The translations under genes and the position numbers were made by a program. A DNA stretch of 18,775 nucleotides from an uncultured Curtobacterium sp. (lineage in GTDB: Bacteria; Actinomycetota; Actinomycetes; Actinomycetales; Microbacteriaceae), in contig CAJYIG010000114.1 in NCBI GenBank assembly GCA_913774725.1, positions 1 through 18,775 on the forward strand, written 5' to 3'. Each line of letters opens with the position of its first letter. Position 1 is the stretch's first letter. The notes beneath the pieces were generated by a model. It did no database searches. It was not told the DNA's origin and saw only the letters and a list, made by a program, of their open reading frames with translations. Positions 11,880-18,775 of the stretch are shown here, piece by piece.

Positions 11880-13084
11880 GCGAGGAGACCCCTCCGGCGA
11901 CGATGACGCGTGGTCGGACGCTGCTCTTCGCCGTCGCCGGCGGTGCAGCGGTCGGCAACCTGTACTGGGCGCAACCGCTGCTCGACGACATCGCCGCCGA
12001 GCTGGGCACCTCGTCCGGGCTCGCGGGGCTCCTCGTCACGCTGACGCAGGTCGGCTACGCGCTCGGGATCCTGCTGCTCGTCCCGCTCGGCGACGTCGTC
12101 GACCGGCGACGGCTGGTCCCGGGCGTGCTCGCGGCCTCGGCAGTCGCCCTGCTCGCCGCCGCGCTCGCCCCGGGGTTCACCGCACTGCTGGTGGCACTCG
12201 CGCTGGTCGGGGCCACGACGGTCGCCGGGCAGCTCCTCATCCCGCTCGCGGGCGACCTCGCCGACCCGGCGTCACGCGGCCGGGTGGTCGGGACGATCGC
12301 GTCCGGGGTGCTCACCGGCATCCTGCTGTCCCGCACGGTCAGCGGCGTCGTCGCCGAGCTCGCCGGGTGGCGGAGCGTGTACGTCCTCGCAGCGGCGGTC
12401 GCGGTCGTGCTGGCGTTCCTGCTCGCGCGGGCGGTCCCGCGTCTGCCACGGCGCGAGCGGATGCGGTATCCGCAGCTCATCGCGTCGGTGGTCGGCGTCG
12501 TGCGGGCGCACCGGGCGGTCCGCGTGACGCTCGTCGTCAGCGCGTCGGTGTTCGCCGTGTTCACCATGTTCTGGACGGCGCTGACGTTCCTGCTCAGCGG
12601 CGCACCGTTCGGGTACTCCACCACGGCCATCGGTGCCGTCGGCCTGGTCGGGCTCGCCGGGGCGGTGGCGGCGCAGCGCGTCGGGCGGCTGCACGACCGT
12701 GGCTGGTCGGTCCCGGTCACGGGTGCCGCGCTCGTGCTGGTGCTCGTGTCGCTGGTGGTCGCCGGCCTCGGGGCGCGGTCGATCGTGGTCGTGCTCGTCG
12801 CGGTGCTGCTGCTCGACGTCGGGGTGCAGGGAGCGAACGTGCTGAACCAGACGCGGCTGTTCGCGATCGACCCCGCGGCACGCAGCCGGCTCAACACGGC
12901 GTTCGTCACCGGGAACTTCGCCGGCGGTGCGGTCGGGTCAGCCGTCGCCGGCGTGCTCTGGAACCTGGGTGGCTGGACCGCGGTGACGGTCGGCGCCGCC
13001 GTGCTCACCGGCTTCGCGACGACGGTGTGGGCCGTGCACCGGCGCGGGGCGCTCGCGCTCCCGGAGCACCCCGCGTCGAGCTGA
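11876..13084 (+). CDS. MFS transporter, YgaY-like putative exporter
   Basis: A 402-residue major facilitator with about 12 hydrophobic segments. The start region RTLLFAVAGGAAVGNLYWAQPLLDDI carries the N-L-Y-W/Y-x-Q-P-L-L motif typical of the YgaY/YfiS-type MFS exporters. Motif A in the loop between helices 2 and 3 reads GDVVDRRRLV (about 74-83). Proton-driven drug or metabolite efflux is the family role, the substrate is unknown. ATG 11876 overlaps the preceding stop by 4 bases, so it is coupled to the 75-residue protein and the XRE regulator. It ends 9 bases from the convergent epimerase-like gene, leaving no room for a conventional terminator; only a 5-bp dyad (CCGGC/GCCGG, 13088-13103) is seen. 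Confidence 0.92.
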   Translation: MSEETPPATMTRGRTLLFAVAGGAAVGNLYWAQPLLDDIAAELGTSSGLAGLLVTLTQVGYALGILLLVPLGDVVDRRRLVPGVLAASAVALLAAALAPGFTALLVALALVGATTVAGQLLIPLAGDLADPASRGRVVGTIASGVLTGILLSRTVSGVVAELAGWRSVYVLAAAVAVVLAFLLARAVPRLPRRERMRYPQLIASVVGVVRAHRAVRVTLVVSASVFAVFTMFWTALTFLLSGAPFGYSTTAIGAVGLVGLAGAVAAQRVGRLHDRGWSVPVTGAALVLVLVSLVVAGLGARSIVVVLVAVLLLDVGVQGANVLNQTRLFAIDPAARSRLNTAFVTGNFAGGAVGSAVAGVLWNLGGWTAVTVGAAVLTGFATTVWAVHRRGALALPEHPASS

Positions 13085-13093
13085 CGGCCGGCT

Positions 13094-14065
13094 TCAGGGC
13101 CGGAACGTCTCCGGCACGTCGAGGTCGCCGTGCGCCGCCTGCCACCGCAGTGCGTCGCGGACCGTCTCCGACGCCGTGTACGCCGGCGCGTAGCCGAGCA
13201 CCCGCTGCGGCTCCTCGGTGCTGAAGACCTGACTGCGGGACAGGTGCTCCCAGCTCGCGTCGGCGTGCTCGGGCGCCGTGGTCTCGCGGAACCGGTCCCA
13301 GCTGACGGACTCGAGGCGTGCCTCCCGGCCGGCCCACGACGCGACCAGGTGGGCGTACCCGCGCACCGTGAGCGCGGTCGGCGCCGTCGCGAAGAAGGCC
13401 AGTCCCGCCGCGGCGTCGCGCTGCTCGACCGCCAGCTGGAAGAGCTGCGCGACGTCGTCGGCGTGCACGTGTGCCATCGACTCCGCGCCGAGGCCGGGGA
13501 CCTCGACGGTCTCGCCGGTGGCCAACCGCCTGATGACCGACGGGTCGAGGTTGCCGAGCGGGCCGATCGGCATCCAGCCCGGACCGCTGATGTGCCCGGG
13601 GTGGATCGACGTCGTCGTGACACCACCATCGGCGGTCTCCTGCTGCAGCATCCGGGCGATCGCGTCCTTCTGGGTGCCGTACTCACCGAACGGCGGTGTG
13701 GCGTTCTCCTCGGTGATCGGCAGGACGTGGGAGACGCCGGCGCGCCAGATCGAGCCGCAGTGCACCAGGTGCGTGCGGCTGCCACGGAGCGCCCGCACGA
13801 GCTGCTCGGCCGACTCGAGCGTGAAGCAGACGAGGTCGACGACGGCCTTGGCACCGAGCGCGGCGATGCGGTCGCCGAAGGTTCCGTCGCGGTCCTCCCG
13901 CTCACGGTCGGCGGTGATCCGGTCGACCCGCTCCCACTCCGGGGCGTCCGCGTACGGGGTGCGGGTGCCGCGCGTCACGACGGTGACGCGGTGGCCGGCA
14001 CGGACGAGGCGGGGGACCAGGAAGGTGCCGATGTGGCCGGTGGCTCCGATGACGACGATGTCCAT
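13094..14065 (-). CDS. NAD-dependent epimerase/dehydratase-like (extended SDR) protein
   Basis: A 323-residue extended SDR. The N-terminal strand and glycine motif VVIGATGHIGTFLV (4-17, GxxGxxG) bind the nucleotide; VTVVTRGTR follows as the second strand. The active-site pair is present as YGTQK (Y129, K133), with HCGSIW (103-108) supplying the serine. Further family blocks: HPGHISGPGW, AHVHADDVAQLFQLAV, and a C-terminal part (TEEPQRVLGYAPAYTASETV) of the type found in nucleotide-sugar epimerase/reductase-like proteins. The substrate is unknown. The ATG at 14065 has no ribosome site, but TAGCGT stands 7 bases upstream on the minus strand, indicating a leaderless transcript. It is convergent with the MFS gene. 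Confidence 0.92.
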   Translation of the reverse strand: MDIVVIGATGHIGTFLVPRLVRAGHRVTVVTRGTRTPYADAPEWERVDRITADREREDRDGTFGDRIAALGAKAVVDLVCFTLESAEQLVRALRGSRTHLVHCGSIWRAGVSHVLPITEENATPPFGEYGTQKDAIARMLQQETADGGVTTTSIHPGHISGPGWMPIGPLGNLDPSVIRRLATGETVEVPGLGAESMAHVHADDVAQLFQLAVEQRDAAAGLAFFATAPTALTVRGYAHLVASWAGREARLESVSWDRFRETTAPEHADASWEHLSRSQVFSTEEPQRVLGYAPAYTASETVRDALRWQAAHGDLDVPETFRP

Positions 14066-14072
14066 GCCGGCC

Positions 14073-14078
14073 ACGCTA
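14073..14078 (-). promoter_or_regulatory. Candidate -10 box (leaderless) for the epimerase-like gene
   Basis: On the minus strand TAGCGT is followed by 7 bases and the ATG at 14065. There is no Shine-Dalgarno sequence in the 7-base gap. No evident -35. Confidence 0.5.
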
Positions 14079-14173
14079 GGCGCGTGCATCCGTGCGCGGC
14101 AGGCCCTGGCGGTGCTCCCCGGTGGACGCGACGCGGAACGGGCCGGATCAGGCCCGACGTGACCAGACCGAGG

Positions 14174-14221
14174 ACGGACGTGACCGCAGACGGACGGGAG
14201 CACCGACGGACGGGAGGCCCG
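14174..14221. repeat. Three tandem 16-base repeats leading into a terminator
   Basis: Units start at 14174, 14190 and 14206: ACGGACGTGACCGCAG, ACGGACGGGAGCACCG and ACGGACGGGAGGCCCG. The first seven bases are identical in all three, and units two and three match at 14 of 16. The last unit forms most of one arm of the hairpin at 14208-14249. Possibly slippage-derived duplication of the hairpin arm. Confidence 0.75.
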
Positions 14222-14249
14222 TGGCGCGTCCGCCACCGGCCTCCCGTCC
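14208..14249 (-). terminator. 19-bp hairpin terminator for the DUF4126 gene
   Basis: Arms 14208-14226 and 14231-14249 pair over 19 positions with one mismatch around the loop CGTC. It lies 15 bases past the stop of the minus-strand DUF4126 gene. It shares the GGGAGGCCCGTGGCG core with the hairpins at 3426 and 8638. Confidence 0.8.
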
Positions 14250-14264
14250 TTGGGTTGGTCGGGT

Positions 14265-14750
14265 CTAGGACCCGCTGACCGCCTTGACGGAACCGGCGAT
14301 GACCGCGGCGTCCTCGGCGAGCGCGCCGACCGGGTCGGGCAGTCCCGTGCTGCTCAGGAGCTTGCGGGCGGCCCACCCGGCGAAGCTGCCGACGATCGCG
14401 CCGACGCCACCGAGGATCGCGCCCTCGAGGCGCAGGTCGCGACGACCGGTCGTCCCGAGCGCGGCGCCCGCGAAGGCACCTGCGCCGATGCGCCCGACCA
14501 GGCCGAGCGGCGAGATGCGGGCGGGCGCCTTCGGAGACTTGTCGCCGATGAGCTCACCGATGGCCGACGCGACGAGCAGGCCGCGGCCGAGCGGCGTGCT
14601 GAAGACCTTCCACTGCTGCCAGTCGCCCTGCACGGCCTTGTTGTCGTGGTTCAGCGCGAGGACGGCCAGCGGGGTGCTGCTCCGTCCGCCGCTGAGGAAC
14701 CCGAGTGCCAGGGTCCGGACCAGGGTGTGCTGCTCGTCGTGCTTGCTCAT
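14265..14750 (-). CDS. DUF4126-family membrane protein
   Basis: A 161-residue protein from ATG 14750. Recognised from the N-terminal block LALGFLSGGRSSTPLAVLAL (14-33) and Gly/Ala-rich helices later: LGRGLLVASAIGELIGD (54-70), LVGRIGAGAFAGAALG (about 84-99) and EGAILGGVGAIVGSFAGWAARKLL (108-131), then AAVIAGS. This fits the DUF4126 family of small integral membrane proteins, whose role is unknown. AGGAG lies 5 bases before the ATG, so this gene uses a normal leader unlike several neighbours. It is divergent from the NmrA-like gene (113-base gap) and ends at its own hairpin. Confidence 0.85.
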   Translation of the reverse strand: MSKHDEQHTLVRTLALGFLSGGRSSTPLAVLALNHDNKAVQGDWQQWKVFSTPLGRGLLVASAIGELIGDKSPKAPARISPLGLVGRIGAGAFAGAALGTTGRRDLRLEGAILGGVGAIVGSFAGWAARKLLSSTGLPDPVGALAEDAAVIAGSVKAVSGS

Positions 14751-14850
14751 GGTTCTCCTGTCGAGTCCGCTCGGACGTCGTGTCCGCTCGGACGGTACTC
14801 GCCGGGCGCTGGGGGACGGACCGCCGCCGCCCCCTCCGAGCCGTGCCGCG

Positions 14851-14856
14851 TACCGT
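14851..14856 (+). promoter_or_regulatory. Candidate -10 box (leaderless) for the NmrA-like gene
   Basis: TACCGT, 7 bases, then ATG 14864. The same hexamer and spacing as at 10701. There is no Shine-Dalgarno sequence and no clear -35. Confidence 0.5.
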
Positions 14857-14863
14857 CCGGGCC

Positions 14864-15508
14864 ATGAGCAACGTCATCCTGTTCGGCGGCCACGGCAAGG
14901 TCGCACTCCTCGCCACCCGCATCCTCACCGAGCGCGGCCACAGTGTCACGTCGGTGATCCGCAACCCGGACCAGCAGGACGAGGTCCGCGCGCACGGCGG
15001 CGAGCCCCGCGTCGCCGACGTGCAGGAGCAGTCGCTCACCGACTTCGCCGACCTGATCCGCGGGCACGACGCCGTCGTCTGGTCGGCCGGCGCCGGTGGC
15101 GGGTCCGCGGACCGCACCTGGGCGATCGACCGCGACGCCGCCGTGCTCTCCGTGCAGGGTGCCGCGCAGGCCGGGGTCGACCGGTACGTCATGGTGTCGT
15201 GGTCCGGGTCGACGCTCGACCACGGGATCCCGCAGGACCAGGACTTCTTCGCCTACGCGCAGTCGAAGATGATCGCCGACGCCGTGCTCCGCGACTCCGG
15301 GCTGCAGTGGACGGTCGTCGCGCCGAGCACGCTGACCGACGACGAGCCGACCGGGTCGGTGGACTGGGACGGTTCGGCCACGCAGGTCCCTCGTGGCGAC
15401 GTGGCGCACGTGGTCGCCGACGTCGTCGAGGACCCGTCGACCGCCGGCCGCACGTTCCGCTTCAACGGCGGTGGCACGGCGATCGCCGAGTTCCTGCAGC
15501 AGCGGTAG
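14864..15508 (+). CDS. NAD(P)H-binding NmrA-like / atypical SDR protein
   Basis: A 214-residue Rossmann-fold protein of the atypical SDR (NAD(P)-binding, NmrA-like) group. The glycine motif is FGGHGKVA (7-14), followed by VTSVIRNPDQ (28-37), which suits NADP(H). AYAQSKMIAD includes Y131 and K135 in YxxxK spacing, and LQWTVVAPSTLTDD (148-161) is the characteristic later block. These proteins are flavin reductases, quinone reductases or redox sensors; the exact role here is unknown. ATG 14864 fits TACCGT with a 7-base gap. It is 42 bases upstream of the DUF2254 gene on the same strand, with no terminator between, so read-through is possible. Confidence 0.92.
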   Translation: MSNVILFGGHGKVALLATRILTERGHSVTSVIRNPDQQDEVRAHGGEPRVADVQEQSLTDFADLIRGHDAVVWSAGAGGGSADRTWAIDRDAAVLSVQGAAQAGVDRYVMVSWSGSTLDHGIPQDQDFFAYAQSKMIADAVLRDSGLQWTVVAPSTLTDDEPTGSVDWDGSATQVPRGDVAHVVADVVEDPSTAGRTFRFNGGGTAIAEFLQQR

Positions 15509-15550
15509 CGCGCGGATGTCGGTGACGGACCGGTCGGGTCGGCCCTGCTG

Positions 15551-16828
15551 ATGCACGCGCTGCTCGTCCGCGTCCGCGAGTCGTTCTGGTTCCTGCCCGC
15601 CCTGCTCGGGGTCGTGGCGATCGTCGTCGCGCAGCTGCTCGTCACGCTCGACCGCGAGGTCCTGGACGGGCAGGTGCCGGCGGTGCCGTTCCTCGACGCC
15701 CTGAGCGCCGGCGGTGGTCGGTCGATCCTGACGACGATCGGCACGGCCATGCTCACGGTCGCCGGGACCTCGTTCTCGATCACGATCTCGGTCCTCGCGA
15801 CCACGTCGTCGACGTACGGACCGCGGCTCGTGCGGAACTTCACGGCGGACCGGGCGAACCAACTCGTGCTCGCGGCGTTCACCTCGACGTTCCTCTACGC
15901 GATGGTCGTGCTGCGGACCGTGCACACGGACGTGGACGACGGCGACGCGTTCGTGCCCGTCGTCGCCATCCACGTCGCGGTCCTGCTCGCCGTGCTCGAC
16001 GTCGGCGTGCTCGTCTTCTTCATCCACCACATCGCGTCGAGCACGCAGATCACGTCGCTGCAACGGCAGGTGCAGACCGACCTGCGCGCTGCGGTCGACG
16101 AGGCCTACCGGGACGGCGACGACGAGCGACGGACGATCGAGCCCGTGATCGTCCCCGAGGACGGGTGGTACGCGGTCCGGGCGGCATCCGACGGCTACGT
16201 GCAGTCGGTGGAGTGGCGGACGCTGACGGCATGGACGGTCCGCAACGACCGTCTGGTGGACGTCGTCGCGACCCCGGGCCGGTACGTCATCCAGGGCGAC
16301 GTCGTGGTGCGCGTGCGCGTCCGCGCTGACGGGGACCAGGCCGACCGATCGCGCGACGACGACAGCACCCCGAAGATCGACGCGGCGGCCGCGCGGACCC
16401 TCCGCGCCGCGGTGGTCCTCGGCACTGCCCGGACGCCCGTGCAGGACGTCGAGTTCGCCCTCCAGCAGCTCGTCGAGATCGCCGTCCGCGGTCTGGCGTC
16501 CGGCTCGAACGACCCGTACACGGCGGTCAGTGCCCTGGACATGGCGACGCCGGTCCTGGTGCCGCTCTGGCGCGACCGGAGCGCCGTGACGGCGCTGCTC
16601 GGGCCGGACGGCACGCAGCGGGTCCTGCAGCACTGGCCGTCGCCCGAGGACCTGGTGGCCGGACTCTTCGCGACCGTCGGGCACTACGGCGCCGGACAAC
16701 CGCTCGTCGAGCGGGCCGCCGACCGGCTGGCCGAGCGACTCGAACAGCAGGCACCTGAGCATCGACGCGGACTCGTGGCCGTGCCGCGGGGTCGGCGTGA
16801 CGATGCCGACGGCGGGCCGCCTACCTGA
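15551..16828 (+). CDS. DUF2254-family membrane protein
   Basis: A 425-residue protein with four N-terminal membrane helices (about 12-33, 57-84, 104-123, 135-160) and a soluble C-terminal two-thirds. DUF2254 hallmarks: TSFSITISVLATTSSTYGPRL (split around 73-92), NFTADRANQLVLAAFTSTFLYAMVVL, and in the soluble part ALQQLVEIAVRGLASGSNDP followed by YTA (about 302-325). Function of the family is not established. No Shine-Dalgarno sequence precedes ATG 15551, and no better in-frame start is seen. It lies between the NmrA-like gene and the BCCT transporter, 33 bases before the latter. The C-terminus ends in a basic, disordered tail (VPRGRRDDADGG). Confidence 0.9.
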   Translation: MHALLVRVRESFWFLPALLGVVAIVVAQLLVTLDREVLDGQVPAVPFLDALSAGGGRSILTTIGTAMLTVAGTSFSITISVLATTSSTYGPRLVRNFTADRANQLVLAAFTSTFLYAMVVLRTVHTDVDDGDAFVPVVAIHVAVLLAVLDVGVLVFFIHHIASSTQITSLQRQVQTDLRAAVDEAYRDGDDERRTIEPVIVPEDGWYAVRAASDGYVQSVEWRTLTAWTVRNDRLVDVVATPGRYVIQGDVVVRVRVRADGDQADRSRDDDSTPKIDAAAARTLRAAVVLGTARTPVQDVEFALQQLVEIAVRGLASGSNDPYTAVSALDMATPVLVPLWRDRSAVTALLGPDGTQRVLQHWPSPEDLVAGLFATVGHYGAGQPLVERAADRLAERLEQQAPEHRRGLVAVPRGRRDDADGGPPT

Positions 16829-16861
16829 ACGGAACCACAGCACGTCAGGCACCATGGACCG

Positions 16862-18709
16862 ATGGCCACGACCAGACCACCAGCCTCATCCACCGACCAG
16901 CTCCGCCCCGGGCAGCCGGTCCGCACCACCCCCGAGCTCGCACGCTGGGTCTTCTGGCCGGCCGCCGTCGTCGTGCTCGGCTTCGTCGCCTGGACCCTCA
17001 TCGCGCCGTCGTCCGCCGAGGCCGTCTTCACCGCGCTGCAGAGCGGCATCGTCCGCAACTTCAGCTGGTACTACGTGCTCATCGCGGCGTTCTTCGTCGG
17101 GTTCTCGCTGTTCGTCGGGTTCTCGAAGTACGGCGACATCAAGCTCGGCAAGGACCAGGACGAGCCCGAGTTCTCCACCGGCTCGTGGTTCGCCCTGCTC
17201 TTCGCGGCGGGCATGGGCATCGGACTCGTCTTCTACGGTGTCTCCGAGCCGCTCAGCCACTTCGCCTCGCCCCGGCCCGGCGTGACGGGCACCGAGAACC
17301 AGCTCGCCCAGCAGGCGATGACCCAGACCTTCCTGCACTGGGGCCTGCACGCCTGGGCCATCTACGTCGTCCTCGGCCTCGCCCTGGCCTACGCGATCCA
17401 CCGTCGCGGCCGTCCGGTCTCGATCCGGTGGGCACTCGAACCGCTGCTCGGCAACCGCGTCCGCGGCGGGTGGGGCAACCTCATCGACGTGATCGCCCTG
17501 ATCGGCACGCTGTTCGGCGTCGCGACCTCGCTCGGCCTCGGCGTCATCCAGATCGGCGCCGGACTCGAGGCCGCCGGTCTCGCCGAGAGCAGCACGGTCA
17601 GCCAGATCGCCATCATCGCGGTCATCACGGCGGTGACGATCGTCTCCCTGGTCACCGGTGTGACCAAGGGCATGAAGATCCTGTCGAACTTCAACCTCAT
17701 CCTCGCGGCGGCGCTGCTGCTCTTCATCCTGATCGTCGGCCCCACGCAGTTCCTGCTGCGTGACTTCGTGCAGTCGATCGGCGCCTACCTGCAGAACGTC
17801 GTCGGCCTCTCCTTCAACGTGACCGCGCAGCAGGGTGCGGCCGGCGAGGAGTGGCAGGGCGCCTGGACGACGTTCTACTGGGGCTGGTGGATGTCGTGGG
17901 CCCCCTTCGTCGGCATCTTCATCGCACGCATCTCGCGCGGCCGCACCGTGCGTGAGTTCGTCTTCGGCGTGCTGCTCGTGCCGACGGTCCTGACCTTCCT
18001 CTGGTTCGCCGTCCTCGGTGGTGCAGCCATCCACCAGGAGACGGACGGCGCGGGCGGCCTCGTCGGCGCGGACGGGTCGGTCGACGTCGAGGGCTCGCTC
18101 TTCACACTCCTCGCCGACCTGCCCGCCGGCGTCGTGCTGACCTTCGGCGCGATCCTGCTCATCGGCGTGTTCTTCGTGACGTCCTCGGACTCGGGGTCAC
18201 TCGTCATGGCGATGATCGCGTCGGGTGGCGACATCGAGCCGAAGAACTGGCTGCGCGTGTTCTTCGCGGTGGTGGCCGCACTGCTCGCCGTCGCACTGCT
18301 CCTGACGGGCGGGTTGAACGCCCTGAAGACGGCGGCGATCACCACCGCGCTGCCCTTCAGCATCGTGCTGCTGATGACCTGCTGGTCCACGGTGATCGCG
18401 TTCAACCGCGAGCGCCGGGCGTACGACAAGGCGGAGCGCGAGGTGCTGCTCGAGCACGTCGGTGCGTACTACGGGCTCGAGGTCGACGCTCCCGAGCAGC
18501 GGCAGACCGCACGTCCCTGGGACCTGGTGCGGCGGCTCCGCGGCGGTCGTGGAAGCAGCCGATCGACCATCGGCACGGTCAGCACCTCGCCGGACGCGTT
18601 CCCGGTGCACCCAGAGTCCGTCTCGCCGGACCCCGGCGTCGACGCCAGCCTCGACCCGGCGCCGGCCGACGCAGCAGCGGACGCTCAGGAGGCGCAGCCG
18701 CGGTCCTGA
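16862..18709 (+). CDS. BCCT-family betaine/choline/carnitine transporter
   Basis: A 615-residue transporter with 12 predicted membrane helices over about 28-515. Family marks are clear: GMGIGLVFYGVSEPLSHF with the glycine stretch GMGIG at 117-121, FLHWGLHAWAIY with W160, W165 and Y168 (positions matching the aromatic box of BetP), and FYWGWWMSWAPFVGIFIAR with W340, W342, W343 and W346, then TSSDSGS (440-446) in the sodium-site region. This predicts sodium-coupled uptake of a trimethylammonium compound such as glycine betaine, an osmoprotectant; sodium coupling is inferred. The cytoplasmic tail (about 516-615) has a basic helix-like part then an acidic, Ala/Pro/Asp-rich end. The ATG at 16854 is out of frame. 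No good ribosome site is seen. Confidence 0.95.
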   Translation: MATTRPPASSTDQLRPGQPVRTTPELARWVFWPAAVVVLGFVAWTLIAPSSAEAVFTALQSGIVRNFSWYYVLIAAFFVGFSLFVGFSKYGDIKLGKDQDEPEFSTGSWFALLFAAGMGIGLVFYGVSEPLSHFASPRPGVTGTENQLAQQAMTQTFLHWGLHAWAIYVVLGLALAYAIHRRGRPVSIRWALEPLLGNRVRGGWGNLIDVIALIGTLFGVATSLGLGVIQIGAGLEAAGLAESSTVSQIAIIAVITAVTIVSLVTGVTKGMKILSNFNLILAAALLLFILIVGPTQFLLRDFVQSIGAYLQNVVGLSFNVTAQQGAAGEEWQGAWTTFYWGWWMSWAPFVGIFIARISRGRTVREFVFGVLLVPTVLTFLWFAVLGGAAIHQETDGAGGLVGADGSVDVEGSLFTLLADLPAGVVLTFGAILLIGVFFVTSSDSGSLVMAMIASGGDIEPKNWLRVFFAVVAALLAVALLLTGGLNALKTAAITTALPFSIVLLMTCWSTVIAFNRERRAYDKAEREVLLEHVGAYYGLEVDAPEQRQTARPWDLVRRLRGGRGSSRSTIGTVSTSPDAFPVHPESVSPDPGVDASLDPAPADAAADAQEAQPRS

Positions 18710-18722
18710 CGTGACCCGGTGA

Positions 18723-18766
18723 CGGACGGGAGGCGCGGTGCCGGCAGGGACCGCGCCTCCCGTCCG
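18723..18766 (+). terminator. 17-bp hairpin terminator after the BCCT gene
   Basis: Arms 18723-18739 and 18750-18766 are perfectly complementary (17 bp) with a 10-base loop (GCCGGCAGGG), 13 bases after the stop. The arm begins with GGACGGGAGG like the other hairpins but diverges inside, with a larger loop. Confidence 0.85.
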
Positions 18767-18775
18767 GTTGAGGCG

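Noticed and set aside
12055..13905. A 616-codon minus-strand frame across the MFS and epimerase-like genes
   Set aside because: It is out of frame with the real epimerase-like protein and the product is Ser/Thr/Arg-rich without motifs.
14174..14221. CRISPR-like array
   Set aside because: The 16-base units are directly adjacent with no spacers, only three in number, and there are no cas genes nearby.
14747..16855. A 702-codon open frame on the minus strand opposite the NmrA-like and DUF2254 genes
   Set aside because: Antisense shadow of two well-supported genes; the product has no family signature.
1..18775. Genomic island or novel defence system
   Set aside because: No integrase, transposase, tRNA border, direct attachment repeats or defence-type domains (nuclease, TIR, reverse transcriptase, toxin-antitoxin) were seen, and composition looks even throughout.

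Overview
The window is a high-GC, densely coded chromosomal segment from an actinobacterium. Codon use, GTG starts, frequent 4-base gene overlaps, TAnnnT-type -10 boxes placed directly in front of start codons, and the protein families suggest Microbacteriaceae, and Curtobacterium is my best guess. That genus call is inference from general familiarity; no rRNA or marker gene is present. No stretch longer than about 200 bases lacks a gene. I see no tRNA, rRNA, CRISPR array, insertion sequence, integrase or phage gene, and no obvious compositional break. This looks like an ordinary accessory/metabolic part of the core chromosome rather than an island.

Layout, left part (1-3470): the 5' part of an aldo/keto reductase on the minus strand runs off the left edge. 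Divergent to it is a 77-residue single-pass membrane protein, then a hotdog-fold thioesterase and a YdeI/OmpD-associated family protein. A 25-base-arm inverted repeat (2392-2452) sits in the gap before a second, PdxI/YdbC-like aldo/keto reductase, which ends in a strong hairpin.

Middle (3490-8690): a PadR-type repressor, an ABC ATPase and a 960-residue FtsX-type permease form a translationally coupled operon. Its promoter is overlaid by a GTATG/CATAC inverted-repeat array that is a good candidate PadR operator. A secreted SGNH/GDSL hydrolase follows, probably with its own promoter, and ends at a 20-bp bidirectional terminator shared with a convergent SDR gene.

Right part (8690-18775): the SDR (minus, lacking the normal YxxxK pair) is divergent from a lipoprotein PQQ-type sugar (sorbosone) dehydrogenase. 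Next is a second coupled operon of an XRE/MmyB-like regulator, a 75-residue unknown protein and an MFS exporter. It meets a convergent NAD-dependent epimerase-like gene. Then come a minus-strand DUF4126 membrane protein, a divergent NAD(P)H-binding NmrA-like protein, a DUF2254 membrane protein and, 33 bases later, a BCCT-family (betaine/choline/carnitine) transporter ending in a terminator.

Working together: the two regulator-transporter cassettes look like drug- or envelope-stress responses, the BCCT transporter points to osmoprotection, and the many NAD(P)H oxidoreductases suggest general carbonyl/redox detoxification. The most interesting non-coding signals are the 2392-2452 inverted repeat, the PadR operator, a reused terminator hairpin family with a 16-bp tandem repeat attached to one copy, and a run of apparently leaderless promoters.
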